This document shows, piece after piece, positions 1 to 6,184 of a stretch of 10,343 nt of DNA (positions are counted from its first letter, which is position 1; the number at the start of each line of letters is the position of its first letter). The notes beneath the pieces were generated by a model. It did not search any database and was not told where the DNA came from. It saw only the letters and a list, made by a program, of their open reading frames with translations. Source of the DNA: JAFAGX01 sp035624085 (GTDB lineage: Bacteria; Acidobacteriota; Terriglobia; Terriglobales; Acidobacteriaceae); contig DASPSE010000466.1 of assembly GCA_035624085.1 (NCBI GenBank), positions 1 to 10,343 of the forward strand, in the 5' to 3' direction. A program made the translations under genes and the position numbers.

Positions 1-147
1 TGTGTGGTGCCGGCCGCGGGCGTCGCGGGTGAAGCAATGGTAGCTTTGACTCTGGCGGGTTGTGCGCTGGAGAAGTTCGGCGGCGACTCCATGGGCGAAA
101 CCTTGCGCAATTTCAAAGGCTACCTGGAGCAACTAAGAGAATATTAG
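1..147 (+). CDS. aroC: Chorismate synthase, C-terminal end (partial)
   Basis: The open frame running from base 1 to the TAG at 145-147 encodes 48 residues that match the C-terminus of chorismate synthase. That enzyme is the FMN-dependent last step of the shikimate pathway, converting 5-enolpyruvylshikimate-3-phosphate to chorismate. The recognisable signature is VVPAAGVAGEAMVAL (residues 2-16 of the fragment) followed by ALEKFGGDS (22-30), which correspond to the conserved closing segment of the family. The gene enters from the left edge, so its start and most of its body are outside the window. It is followed after 17 bases by def on the same strand. Because only the tail is visible, the integrity of the enzyme cannot be judged. 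A longer frame starting with TTG at 60 overlaps this tail and is better read as an extension of def. Confidence 0.88.
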   Translation, partial: CVVPAAGVAGEAMVALTLAGCALEKFGGDSMGETLRNFKGYLEQLREY

Positions 148-164
148 CTACTGACTACTATTTA

Positions 165-674
165 ATGATCTATCCCATCGTAAAGTTTGGAAGCCCAGTT
201 CTGGAGAAGCCTGCAGAACCAGTAACTGCTTTTGACGACGATCTGAAAAAATTGGTTGAGGACATGTTTGAGTCCATGTATGAGGCACGCGGTGTTGGCC
301 TAGCCGCGCCCCAGATCGGCCTCTCGAAACGTCTCGCCGTGATCGACGTCACGTTCAAGGAGGATCCCAACGCGAAGCTCGTGTTGGTGAACCCGGAGAT
401 CGTCCACACGGAAGGCAAACATACGCAACCGGAAGGCTGTCTTAGCATTCCCGAGTTTCGCGAGCCGGTGACCCGAGCGCGCAAAGTTACAGTCAGGGCC
501 CAGGACATCCATGGAAAGTGGTATGAGAAAACCGGGGATGATCTGTTGGCCCGCGCCTTGCTCCATGAAACCGATCACTTGAATGGAAAGCTCTACATCA
601 GCCACATCAGCGCCCTCAAACGCGACCTGATGAAGCGCAGGATTCGTAAGCTCATCAAAGCGGGAGAATGGTAG
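165..674 (+). CDS. def: Peptide deformylase
   Basis: This 169-residue metalloenzyme removes the formyl group from the N-terminal formylmethionine of nascent proteins at the ribosomal exit. All three family motifs are present: GVGLAAPQIG (43-52), EGCLSIP (90-96, with metal ligand Cys92) and HETDH (134-138, with ligands His134 and His138 and catalytic Glu135). Length is normal for a bacterial deformylase. The ATG at 165 is chosen because the protein then begins MIYPIVKFG, the typical family N-terminus. The frame is open upstream to a TTG at 60, but those 35 codons overlap the aroC reading frame and resemble nothing in the family. No strong Shine-Dalgarno sequence precedes the ATG. The gene sits 17 bases after aroC and shortly before fmt, whose product adds the formyl group that Def later removes. 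The three are probably co-transcribed (inference from spacing and strand). Confidence 0.96.
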   Translation: MIYPIVKFGSPVLEKPAEPVTAFDDDLKKLVEDMFESMYEARGVGLAAPQIGLSKRLAVIDVTFKEDPNAKLVLVNPEIVHTEGKHTQPEGCLSIPEFREPVTRARKVTVRAQDIHGKWYEKTGDDLLARALLHETDHLNGKLYISHISALKRDLMKRRIRKLIKAGEW

Positions 675-676
675 AA

Positions 677-748
677 GATTGAAAGGTTGAATCATTGGGT
701 GATTGAACCATTAGTTGAATGACTCAATGAGTCAATCGCTCAATCTCG
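677..748 (+). repeat. Degenerate 8-base-period tandem repeat spanning the def-fmt gap and the fmt start
   Basis: From just after the def stop codon to about the seventh codon of fmt, the DNA can be cut into nine consecutive 8-base units that share a phase. Examples are GGTTGAAT (685-692), GATTGAAC (701-708), CAATGAGT (725-732) and CAATCTCG (741-748). TTGA or TTG-like cores recur at 679, 687, 695 and 703. In the right-hand part the complementary core CAAT recurs at 725, 733 and 741. The units are degenerate, not identical. The array covers the ATG at 727 and encodes the first residues of Fmt. Its function is unknown. It may be an expansion product, a structured leader or simply a low-complexity spacer. 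Confidence 0.6.
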
Positions 749-1665
749 TGTTTTGCGGCACGCCTGCCTTTGCTGTCCCTACGTTGGAGAAGCTGCTGGA
801 AGCCGGATTTCATCTGTCATTGATTGTGACTCAGCCGGACAGGCCTCGCGGTCGTGGAATGGAACTCGCGCCGTCGCCGGTGAAAGAGAAAGCGTTCGAA
901 TTTGGATTGCCGATTGTGCAACCCGAGAAGATCAAAGACAACGCTGAATTTCGCGGCCGGCTCGCCGCCATCCCGCCAGACGCTATTATCGTGGTCGGCT
1001 ATGGCCGAATGATTCCCCAGTGGATGATCGATCTACCGCGCCTCGGTAACATTAACCTGCATGCCTCTTTGCTGCCGAAATATCGGGGCGCCGCTCCAAT
1101 TCAGTGGGCCATCGCTTGCGGCGAAACAATCACCGGAGTGACCACGATGCGTATCGATGCCGGCCTAGATACGGGCGACATTCTGTTGCAGAAAGATGTT
1201 GCCATCGCGCCCGACGATACGGCTGAAGTTCTATCGCCTCGGTTGGCTCGAATCGGAGCTGAACTGATGATCGAGACTTTGCGCGGACTGATGTCGGGAA
1301 CCGTTCACCCTCGTCCCCAAGACCACCTCCACGCAACACTCGCGCCTACACTCAGAAAAGAAGATGGCCGGATTGATTTCCGTCGTAGCGCACAAGAGAT
1401 CTGGAACCGGCTGCGCGGCTTTCAGCCGTGGCCTGGCGCTTTCAGCAGCTTTCGGGGGAAAAATCTGAACGTCTGGGACGCAAGGCCGGTTGAGAAAACG
1501 GCTGAGCTTGGTGAGCTCGCAATTGAGAAGAATCAATTGATCGTGGGTTGCGGCAACGGGACAACACTGGAACTATTGGTCGTGCAGCCCGAAGGCAAGA
1601 AGCGGATGAGTTCGCGGGATTTCATTCAGGGCTATCGGCCTCGTAGTGGTGAGCGTCTCGGATGA
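727..1665 (+). CDS. fmt: Methionyl-tRNA formyltransferase
   Basis: The product transfers a formyl group from 10-formyltetrahydrofolate to methionyl-tRNA(fMet), making the initiator used in bacterial translation. From the ATG at 727 it is 312 residues long, a normal length. The N-terminal formyltransferase domain opens with LVFCGTPAFAVPTL (7-20). It carries the catalytic core NLHASLLPKYRGAAPIQWAI (110-129), whose Asn110 and His112 together with Asp148 in DTGDI form the expected catalytic trio. The C-terminal tRNA-binding domain shows GFQPWPGAF (231-239) and ends with SSRDFIQGYRPRSGERL (295-311), both typical of the family. A TTG at 715 in frame would add four residues. I prefer the ATG because the added residues lie in the repeat array and neither start has a clear ribosome binding site. 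It follows def and precedes rsmB on the same strand. Confidence 0.96.
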   Translation: MSQSLNLVFCGTPAFAVPTLEKLLEAGFHLSLIVTQPDRPRGRGMELAPSPVKEKAFEFGLPIVQPEKIKDNAEFRGRLAAIPPDAIIVVGYGRMIPQWMIDLPRLGNINLHASLLPKYRGAAPIQWAIACGETITGVTTMRIDAGLDTGDILLQKDVAIAPDDTAEVLSPRLARIGAELMIETLRGLMSGTVHPRPQDHLHATLAPTLRKEDGRIDFRRSAQEIWNRLRGFQPWPGAFSSFRGKNLNVWDARPVEKTAELGELAIEKNQLIVGCGNGTTLELLVVQPEGKKRMSSRDFIQGYRPRSGERLG

Positions 1666-1730
1666 AATTTCCAAAGTCGTGCTGCGTCCTCCTCATGCTC
1701 TGTGGTTAGATTGAAGTTTCTGGATCACTC

Positions 1731-3059
1731 ATGCCCATCTCCCCCGCTCGAGTGGCCTCTTTCGAAATCCTTCTGCGCGTGGACCAAAAGGATGCTTTTG
1801 CCTCTGAGCTGCTCCATTCTTCCGCGTACCAGAAGCTCTCTGCACCTGACCATCGACTTGCCACCGAACTGGTCATGGGTGTTCTCCGCTGGCGTTCGCT
1901 GCTGGACGACCAGATCGCAAGTCATTCTTCTTTGAAATTAGGCAAACTTGACCCCGAAGTCCTGACGGCGCTGCGCCTCGGCACCTATCAGCTCATGTTT
2001 CTGGATCGGATACCGTCGCGCGCTACCATTTATGAAAGTGTCGAATTAGTGAAGCGTGCGCGAAAACGTTCTGCCGTGCCATTTGCCAACGCACTGCTTC
2101 GAAAACTGGAGGGCCCAAAGCCGCAGGCAGCTGCGGTCGCAAAGAGCCAGACGGCCTCGGATCTGGCTAGATCCTCTGCACACCCGCAATGGCTGGTCGA
2201 ACGGTGGGTTCAGGAATTCGGCATCGAGGCCGCGAGACGAATCTGCTGGTACGATCAGCAGGTTCCAGAAACGTGCCTGATCCTCCGCGATCCGGCCATA
2301 GCGAAAGAATTCGAGGACCACGGGATTAAAGTGGCTCCGGGCCGTTTGCTGACCTCCTCGCGCCGGCTCGTTGCGGGCGATCTCGCCAGCCTGCCGGCGG
2401 CGCATCGAGATCAAATTGCAATTCAGGATGAAGGGTCACAACTCGTCGCGCTTCTCGTCGGCGCTGGCTCGCATATTTTGGATTGCTGTGCTGCGCCGGG
2501 AGGAAAAACTAAAGTACTCGCCGAGCGCAATCCCTTCGCCACGGTCATCGCAGCCGAACTCCACGCTCACCGCGCGCGATTACTGCGAACGCTGATAACA
2601 GCGCAAAACGTTCGCGTGATTGTGGCCGATGCCCGCGCGCTTCCCACCACGGCCGCTTTTGACCGCGTACTGGCTGACGTTCCATGCTCGGGTACAGGCA
2701 CGCTGGCTCGCAATCCCGAGATCAAATGGCGGCTGGAACCCGAAGATTTGCCCGATCTCCACGACCGCCAGTTAGCGATTCTGCGTTCGGCCATGCAGCA
2801 GGTCGCGCCCGGTGGAAGGCTCGTGTATTCGACTTGTTCGTTGGAGAAAGAAGAAAACGAGCAGGTCATCGAAAAGGCGCTGTCCGCTGACGCCGCGTTC
2901 CGGCTCGTCGATTGCCTTGAGCGATTGCAGCAGCTTCGCGCTGATGGCGAACTCGCGTGGGAGGATCTTAACTCGCTTACGCGCGGGCCCTATTTGCGAA
3001 CCATTCCAGGTTTGCATCCGTGCGATGGCTTCTTCGCAGCGATTCTGGATAAAATCTAG
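1731..3059 (+). CDS. rsmB: 16S rRNA (cytosine-967-C5)-methyltransferase
   Basis: This 442-residue protein has the two-part RsmB layout. An N-terminal NusB-like RNA-binding helical domain (about 5-130, beginning ARVASFEILLRV) is followed by a SAM-dependent RNA m5C methyltransferase domain. Visible methyltransferase motifs are IQDEGSQLV (231-239), the SAM-binding loop DCCAAPGGKT (251-260), DVPCSGTGTLARNPEIKWR (316-334, with Cys319) and STCS (367-370, with Cys369). The two cysteines are the pair used by RNA m5C methyltransferases for catalysis and product release. The C-terminus has GLHPCDGFFAA, also typical. The family methylates C967 (E. coli numbering) of 16S rRNA. The ATG at 1731 follows fmt after 65 bases and has only a weak purine stretch upstream. 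The gene ends 24 bases before the convergent PASTA gene, with no obvious terminator between them. Assignment to rsmB over other NOP2/Sun enzymes rests on the NusB-like domain and the fmt linkage. Confidence 0.93.
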   Translation: MPISPARVASFEILLRVDQKDAFASELLHSSAYQKLSAPDHRLATELVMGVLRWRSLLDDQIASHSSLKLGKLDPEVLTALRLGTYQLMFLDRIPSRATIYESVELVKRARKRSAVPFANALLRKLEGPKPQAAAVAKSQTASDLARSSAHPQWLVERWVQEFGIEAARRICWYDQQVPETCLILRDPAIAKEFEDHGIKVAPGRLLTSSRRLVAGDLASLPAAHRDQIAIQDEGSQLVALLVGAGSHILDCCAAPGGKTKVLAERNPFATVIAAELHAHRARLLRTLITAQNVRVIVADARALPTTAAFDRVLADVPCSGTGTLARNPEIKWRLEPEDLPDLHDRQLAILRSAMQQVAPGGRLVYSTCSLEKEENEQVIEKALSADAAFRLVDCLERLQQLRADGELAWEDLNSLTRGPYLRTIPGLHPCDGFFAAILDKI

Positions 3060-3083
3060 CCACTCAGCAGTCACGAAATTCTT

Positions 3084-3845
3084 CTAGCGAACCTCGAAAT
3101 TCACCGCTAAATCGGCAACCACCTTGTCTCCCGGACGCGGGTTCTGGGAAACAATAATGCTGTCGGCCGAAGCTTGGGTTGGGCCAGCCGAAGACTGCGG
3201 CATTGTGCCTGGGGCTGGTGAATTCGGCAACGGGGCTGCGGTGGAGACATTTCCCACTCGCAATCCTGCATCTTTCAAAGCTTCGGTCGCTGCGCTGACT
3301 GTCTGCCCAATGAAGCTGGGCATGACGAACGCCTGCGGCTGCGGCGATTGTGCCGCCAGCAGGTTGATTTTCGGAGCCGAGATACTGGTGGCGCTGGGAG
3401 ATGGACTCTGCGCAATGACCTGATCGACTGGCACGCCGGCGAGCTGAACCTGTGCCACGGCTCCTACATCCAAACCGCGACGCAGAATGTTGATCTCTGC
3501 CGCGCGCTCACTCTGCCCGATGACATTGGGAATCTCGACGCGCTGCGGGCCCAGGCTCTCGGCAACACGAATCTGCCAGCCTCGGCGAATCTGCGTACCC
3601 GCGGGTGGAAGTTGGGAAAGAACCAGCCCGGCTGGAATCCTGGGGCTGTAGTACTGCCGCTCGACTTCAAACTGGAAACCGTTGAACTCTGCGATGCGTC
3701 GCGCTTCTGCGGGAGTCCTGGCCACCAGATCGGGCACTGCCACCTCACGCGTGTGGATGGCGAAGCGCATCGCGGTCAGAGCCGAAAATAGCGCCACGAC
3801 CAGCAGAATGAGTGCCAGGAAAATGAAGCGGAAGAAGGTTCTCAT
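3084..3845 (-). CDS. Membrane-anchored PASTA-domain protein without a kinase domain
   Basis: The product has 253 residues. A hydrophobic segment at about 5-27 (FFRFIFLALILLVVALFSAL) is preceded by an Arg-containing N-terminus, which fits a signal anchor with the remainder outside the cytoplasm. Three PASTA-like domains follow: about 35-95 (VAVPDLVARTPAEARRIA), 102-165 (VEIPNVIGQSERAAE) and 171-253 (VMPSFIGQTVSAATEAL). The third is interrupted by a Pro/Ser/Ala/Gly-rich stretch at about 203-227. Each repeat has the family's opening 'P-x-(L/V/F)-(I/V)-G-(Q)' pattern and a closing 'V-(L/I)-(S/A)-Q-x-P-x-P-G' type strand; the second lacks part of this. PASTA domains are known to bind muropeptides or uncrosslinked peptidoglycan and occur in Ser/Thr kinases and some PBPs. 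Here there is no kinase or transpeptidase domain. The start is 16 bases after the PBP1A stop, with AGAGG about nine bases upstream of the ATG, so the two are almost certainly one transcript. Exact role unknown; a PBP-associated wall sensor or scaffold is an inference. Confidence 0.85.
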   Translation of the reverse strand: MRTFFRFIFLALILLVVALFSALTAMRFAIHTREVAVPDLVARTPAEARRIAEFNGFQFEVERQYYSPRIPAGLVLSQLPPAGTQIRRGWQIRVAESLGPQRVEIPNVIGQSERAAEINILRRGLDVGAVAQVQLAGVPVDQVIAQSPSPSATSISAPKINLLAAQSPQPQAFVMPSFIGQTVSAATEALKDAGLRVGNVSTAAPLPNSPAPGTMPQSSAGPTQASADSIIVSQNPRPGDKVVADLAVNFEVR

Positions 3846-3861
3846 AGTGCACGCCTCTGCG

Positions 3862-6090
3862 TCAGTGCGTCTCCTCCTCCGCCGGGGCCGTATCTGGTGT
3901 GTCCACTTTCTGAGCGACCGGACTGGGCGGCAATTCCGGCAAAGGCTGGAATTGTCCCGGATCTTTTCCGGCGAGAGCGGTCTTCATAAAGTCCATCCAG
4001 ATGGGGAGCGCGGCGTGTGCTCCCGTCTCCTTCGCTCCCAGCGATTTCTTCTCGTCGTAGCCAATCCAGACTCCAGTAGTCATTGAGGGAGAAAAGCCGA
4101 TAAACCACGCATCGGTGAAATCATTTGTAGTTCCCGTCTTCCCAGCCAGTGGATATTTCATGCTGGACGCGGCGATTCCCGTTCCGTGCAGCACCACATC
4201 ACGCAGCATCGAAGTCATGATGCGGGCAGTCTGAGCGCTGATCGCGTCTTTCACCTCGGGAAAATCTTCCTCCATGACCCGGCCTTCATAATCCGTCACC
4301 TTGGTGATATAGCGTGGTGTCACGCGAACACCGTCGTTGGGAAAAACGCTGAAGGCGGAAGTTTGCTCGAAGAGAGTCACTTCTGCAGCGCCGAGTGCGA
4401 CGGGAAGGTAGGGCGGCAAGTTCGACGTGATGCCAAAGCGATGGGCATAGTCGATGACCGTCTTGATCCCCATGCGGTCGGCGAGCTTCAGGGCCGGAAT
4501 ATTGCGGGATTGGGCCAGCGCGCGCCGCAAGGTGATTGTTCCTTCGAATCTCTCATCGTAATTGTGCGGAGTGTAGGGGCCGGATGCAGTCTCAAAGGTC
4601 ACAGGTGTGTCAACAATCGTATCGTCGGGTTTGGCGCCCTGGTCGATTGCCGCGGTATAGACGTACGGTTTGAACGAGGATCCCACCTGGCGGAGGGCCT
4701 GCGTCGCACGGTTGAACTTGGATACCGCAAAGTCACGGCCGCCTACCATGGCTTTGATTCCACCGGTTGCGTTGTCAATGGCCATGAGCGCGCCTTCAGC
4801 TCCGGAATCCTGCTCGAGAGCTACGCGTGCCTTGCCATCGGGCGCCAGCGACAAAATTTTCACATATACGATGTCGCCGGTTCTCAAAGTGTTCTGAAGC
4901 TTAAGCTGTGTCCAGGCCGCGTCTGATTGCACGAGAGTGGCCGCATACCGGCCAAACTTGACCGTAGCCGATCCAGGCGCCACAGCAGTGACCACTCCAT
5001 GAATGTATCCGCCCACTTCCGGCTCATCGTCCCAGTCCGGATGTTGATAGCCGGTCAGCGAGAACCCTTGGCTTAAAACATTTTCGAGGTGACCTTTCCA
5101 TCCGTGACGACGCTCGTATGCCGCCAAGCCATCCAGGACAGCGCGCTTCGCAGCTCGTTGTAAGTCCATATCGAGCGGCGTGTAAACACGCAAGCCGCCC
5201 TGGTGAACCTGGTCGGCGCCGTATTTATTTTCCAGGTAGCGGCGGATCTCCTCGACAAAATATGGGGCAAGTGAGTTAGGGTCTTTCTGCAGTTTCAACT
5301 GAATTGGTTGGTTCCTGGCCTCGTTCGCCTGCTTGGCGGTGATTTTTCCATCCTCCAGCATGGCGTTGATCACCAGATTACGCCGCTTGAGCGCACGATC
5401 AGGATGGTTGATGGGCGAGTACAATCCCGGCGCCTTGGGCAGGCCTGCCAGGAGCGCGGCTTCGTCCAGGGTCAACTGCTTTGCCGGTTTGCCGAAGTAG
5501 TATTCCGACGCGGCTTCGAAACCGTAAACTCCGTGGCCCAGAAAAATCTGATTGGCGTACAGGGTGAAAATCTGTTCTTTGGTGAAGCGCCGCTCGATCT
5601 GAATGGCCAGCAATGCCTCCTCGATCTTGCGTTGAAATGAGCGGTCGGGAGAAAGAAACAGATTACGCGCCAGTTGCATGGTGAGCGTGGATGCTCCCTG
5701 GACCTTGCCGCCCGACTCGATGTCGCGGTAAGCCGCCCCGGCAATGCGCCATACATTGATGCCCCAGTGGCGATAGAAATCTTTGTCTTCAATTGAGATC
5801 AGAGCCTCACGCAGAATGGGAGGAAAGTCGCTATAGCTGGCTACCACTCGCCGCTGTAACGCGAAGGAACCGATGACCTGGCCATGATCATCGTAAAGTT
5901 CCGTGATTGAGCTGGGACGGTAATGCTCGAGTTGTTCGACCTGGGGCAGATCGGTGGAGTAGACCAGCAGCAATCCGGCAGAGGCGCCCACCAGCGCAGA
6001 GAGCAGAAACAGCAGCCCAAACAGGACCCGGCCCATCACCTTCCGGCCGCCGACATCCACGGATGGAAGGTCTTGGTAAATCACCTTCAT
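3862..6090 (-). CDS. mrcA: Class A penicillin-binding protein (bifunctional glycosyltransferase/transpeptidase, PBP1A type)
   Basis: This 742-residue protein polymerises lipid II into glycan strands and cross-links the stem peptides in the periplasm. A transmembrane anchor lies at about 20-45. The GT51 domain shows EDKDFYRHWG (101-110, catalytic Glu101), QGASTLTMQLARNLFL (131-146), RKIEEALLAIQIER (154-167) and the stretch from KEQIF to YYFGK (171-201). An OB-like insert of the PBP1A type occupies about 360-425 (GYIHGVVTAVAPGSATVKFG). The transpeptidase domain has the three active-site motifs: S471-x-x-K474 in VGSSFKP, SRN (528-530) and KTG (651-653). The C-terminus is a Pro/Glu-rich tail. All catalytic residues are intact. 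The ATG at 6090 gives the longest protein but is preceded by a pyrimidine-rich stretch with no Shine-Dalgarno; Met19 (6036) is a possible alternative that still leaves the anchor. It lies downstream of the S41 gene but is separated from it by a terminator hairpin, and is tightly coupled to the PASTA gene. Confidence 0.95.
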   Translation of the reverse strand: MKVIYQDLPSVDVGGRKVMGRVLFGLLFLLSALVGASAGLLLVYSTDLPQVEQLEHYRPSSITELYDDHGQVIGSFALQRRVVASYSDFPPILREALISIEDKDFYRHWGINVWRIAGAAYRDIESGGKVQGASTLTMQLARNLFLSPDRSFQRKIEEALLAIQIERRFTKEQIFTLYANQIFLGHGVYGFEAASEYYFGKPAKQLTLDEAALLAGLPKAPGLYSPINHPDRALKRRNLVINAMLEDGKITAKQANEARNQPIQLKLQKDPNSLAPYFVEEIRRYLENKYGADQVHQGGLRVYTPLDMDLQRAAKRAVLDGLAAYERRHGWKGHLENVLSQGFSLTGYQHPDWDDEPEVGGYIHGVVTAVAPGSATVKFGRYAATLVQSDAAWTQLKLQNTLRTGDIVYVKILSLAPDGKARVALEQDSGAEGALMAIDNATGGIKAMVGGRDFAVSKFNRATQALRQVGSSFKPYVYTAAIDQGAKPDDTIVDTPVTFETASGPYTPHNYDERFEGTITLRRALAQSRNIPALKLADRMGIKTVIDYAHRFGITSNLPPYLPVALGAAEVTLFEQTSAFSVFPNDGVRVTPRYITKVTDYEGRVMEEDFPEVKDAISAQTARIMTSMLRDVVLHGTGIAASSMKYPLAGKTGTTNDFTDAWFIGFSPSMTTGVWIGYDEKKSLGAKETGAHAALPIWMDFMKTALAGKDPGQFQPLPELPPSPVAQKVDTPDTAPAEEETH

Positions 6091-6118
6091 GGGAGATTAG
6101 GAGAAGGATAGCAGGATC

Positions 6119-6150
6119 AGACAAAATTGCGCGACCTGACGGTCGCGCAA
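6119..6150 (-). terminator. Intrinsic terminator after the S41-like gene
   Basis: A perfect 10-base inverted repeat (arms at 6127-6136 and 6141-6150; arm TTGCGCGACC) encloses a 4-base loop. Read on the - strand it is followed at once by TTTTGTCT (6126-6119), the U-rich tract of a Rho-independent terminator. On the + strand the 3' side lacks a T-run, so it is directional. It begins about 35 bases after the stop of the S41-like gene and ends about 29 bases before the PBP1A start codon. It therefore either ends the S41 transcript, or acts as an attenuator between the two genes. No clear promoter for PBP1A is visible in the short stretch between hairpin and start. Confidence 0.85.
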
Positions 6151-6184
6151 GAAAGATTCGCGCAGGGGTATCCGCGTAACGAAG

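Noticed and set aside
60..164. N-terminal 35-codon extension of peptide deformylase from TTG
   Set aside because: These bases encode the chorismate synthase C-terminus in another frame, and the deformylase family starts at the ATG at 165.
3060..3083. Search for a bidirectional terminator between rsmB and the PASTA gene
   Set aside because: The 24-base gap holds no inverted repeat of useful length.
4186..4926. A 246-codon open frame on the + strand
   Set aside because: Antisense shadow of the PBP1A transpeptidase domain, which has every active-site motif on the other strand.
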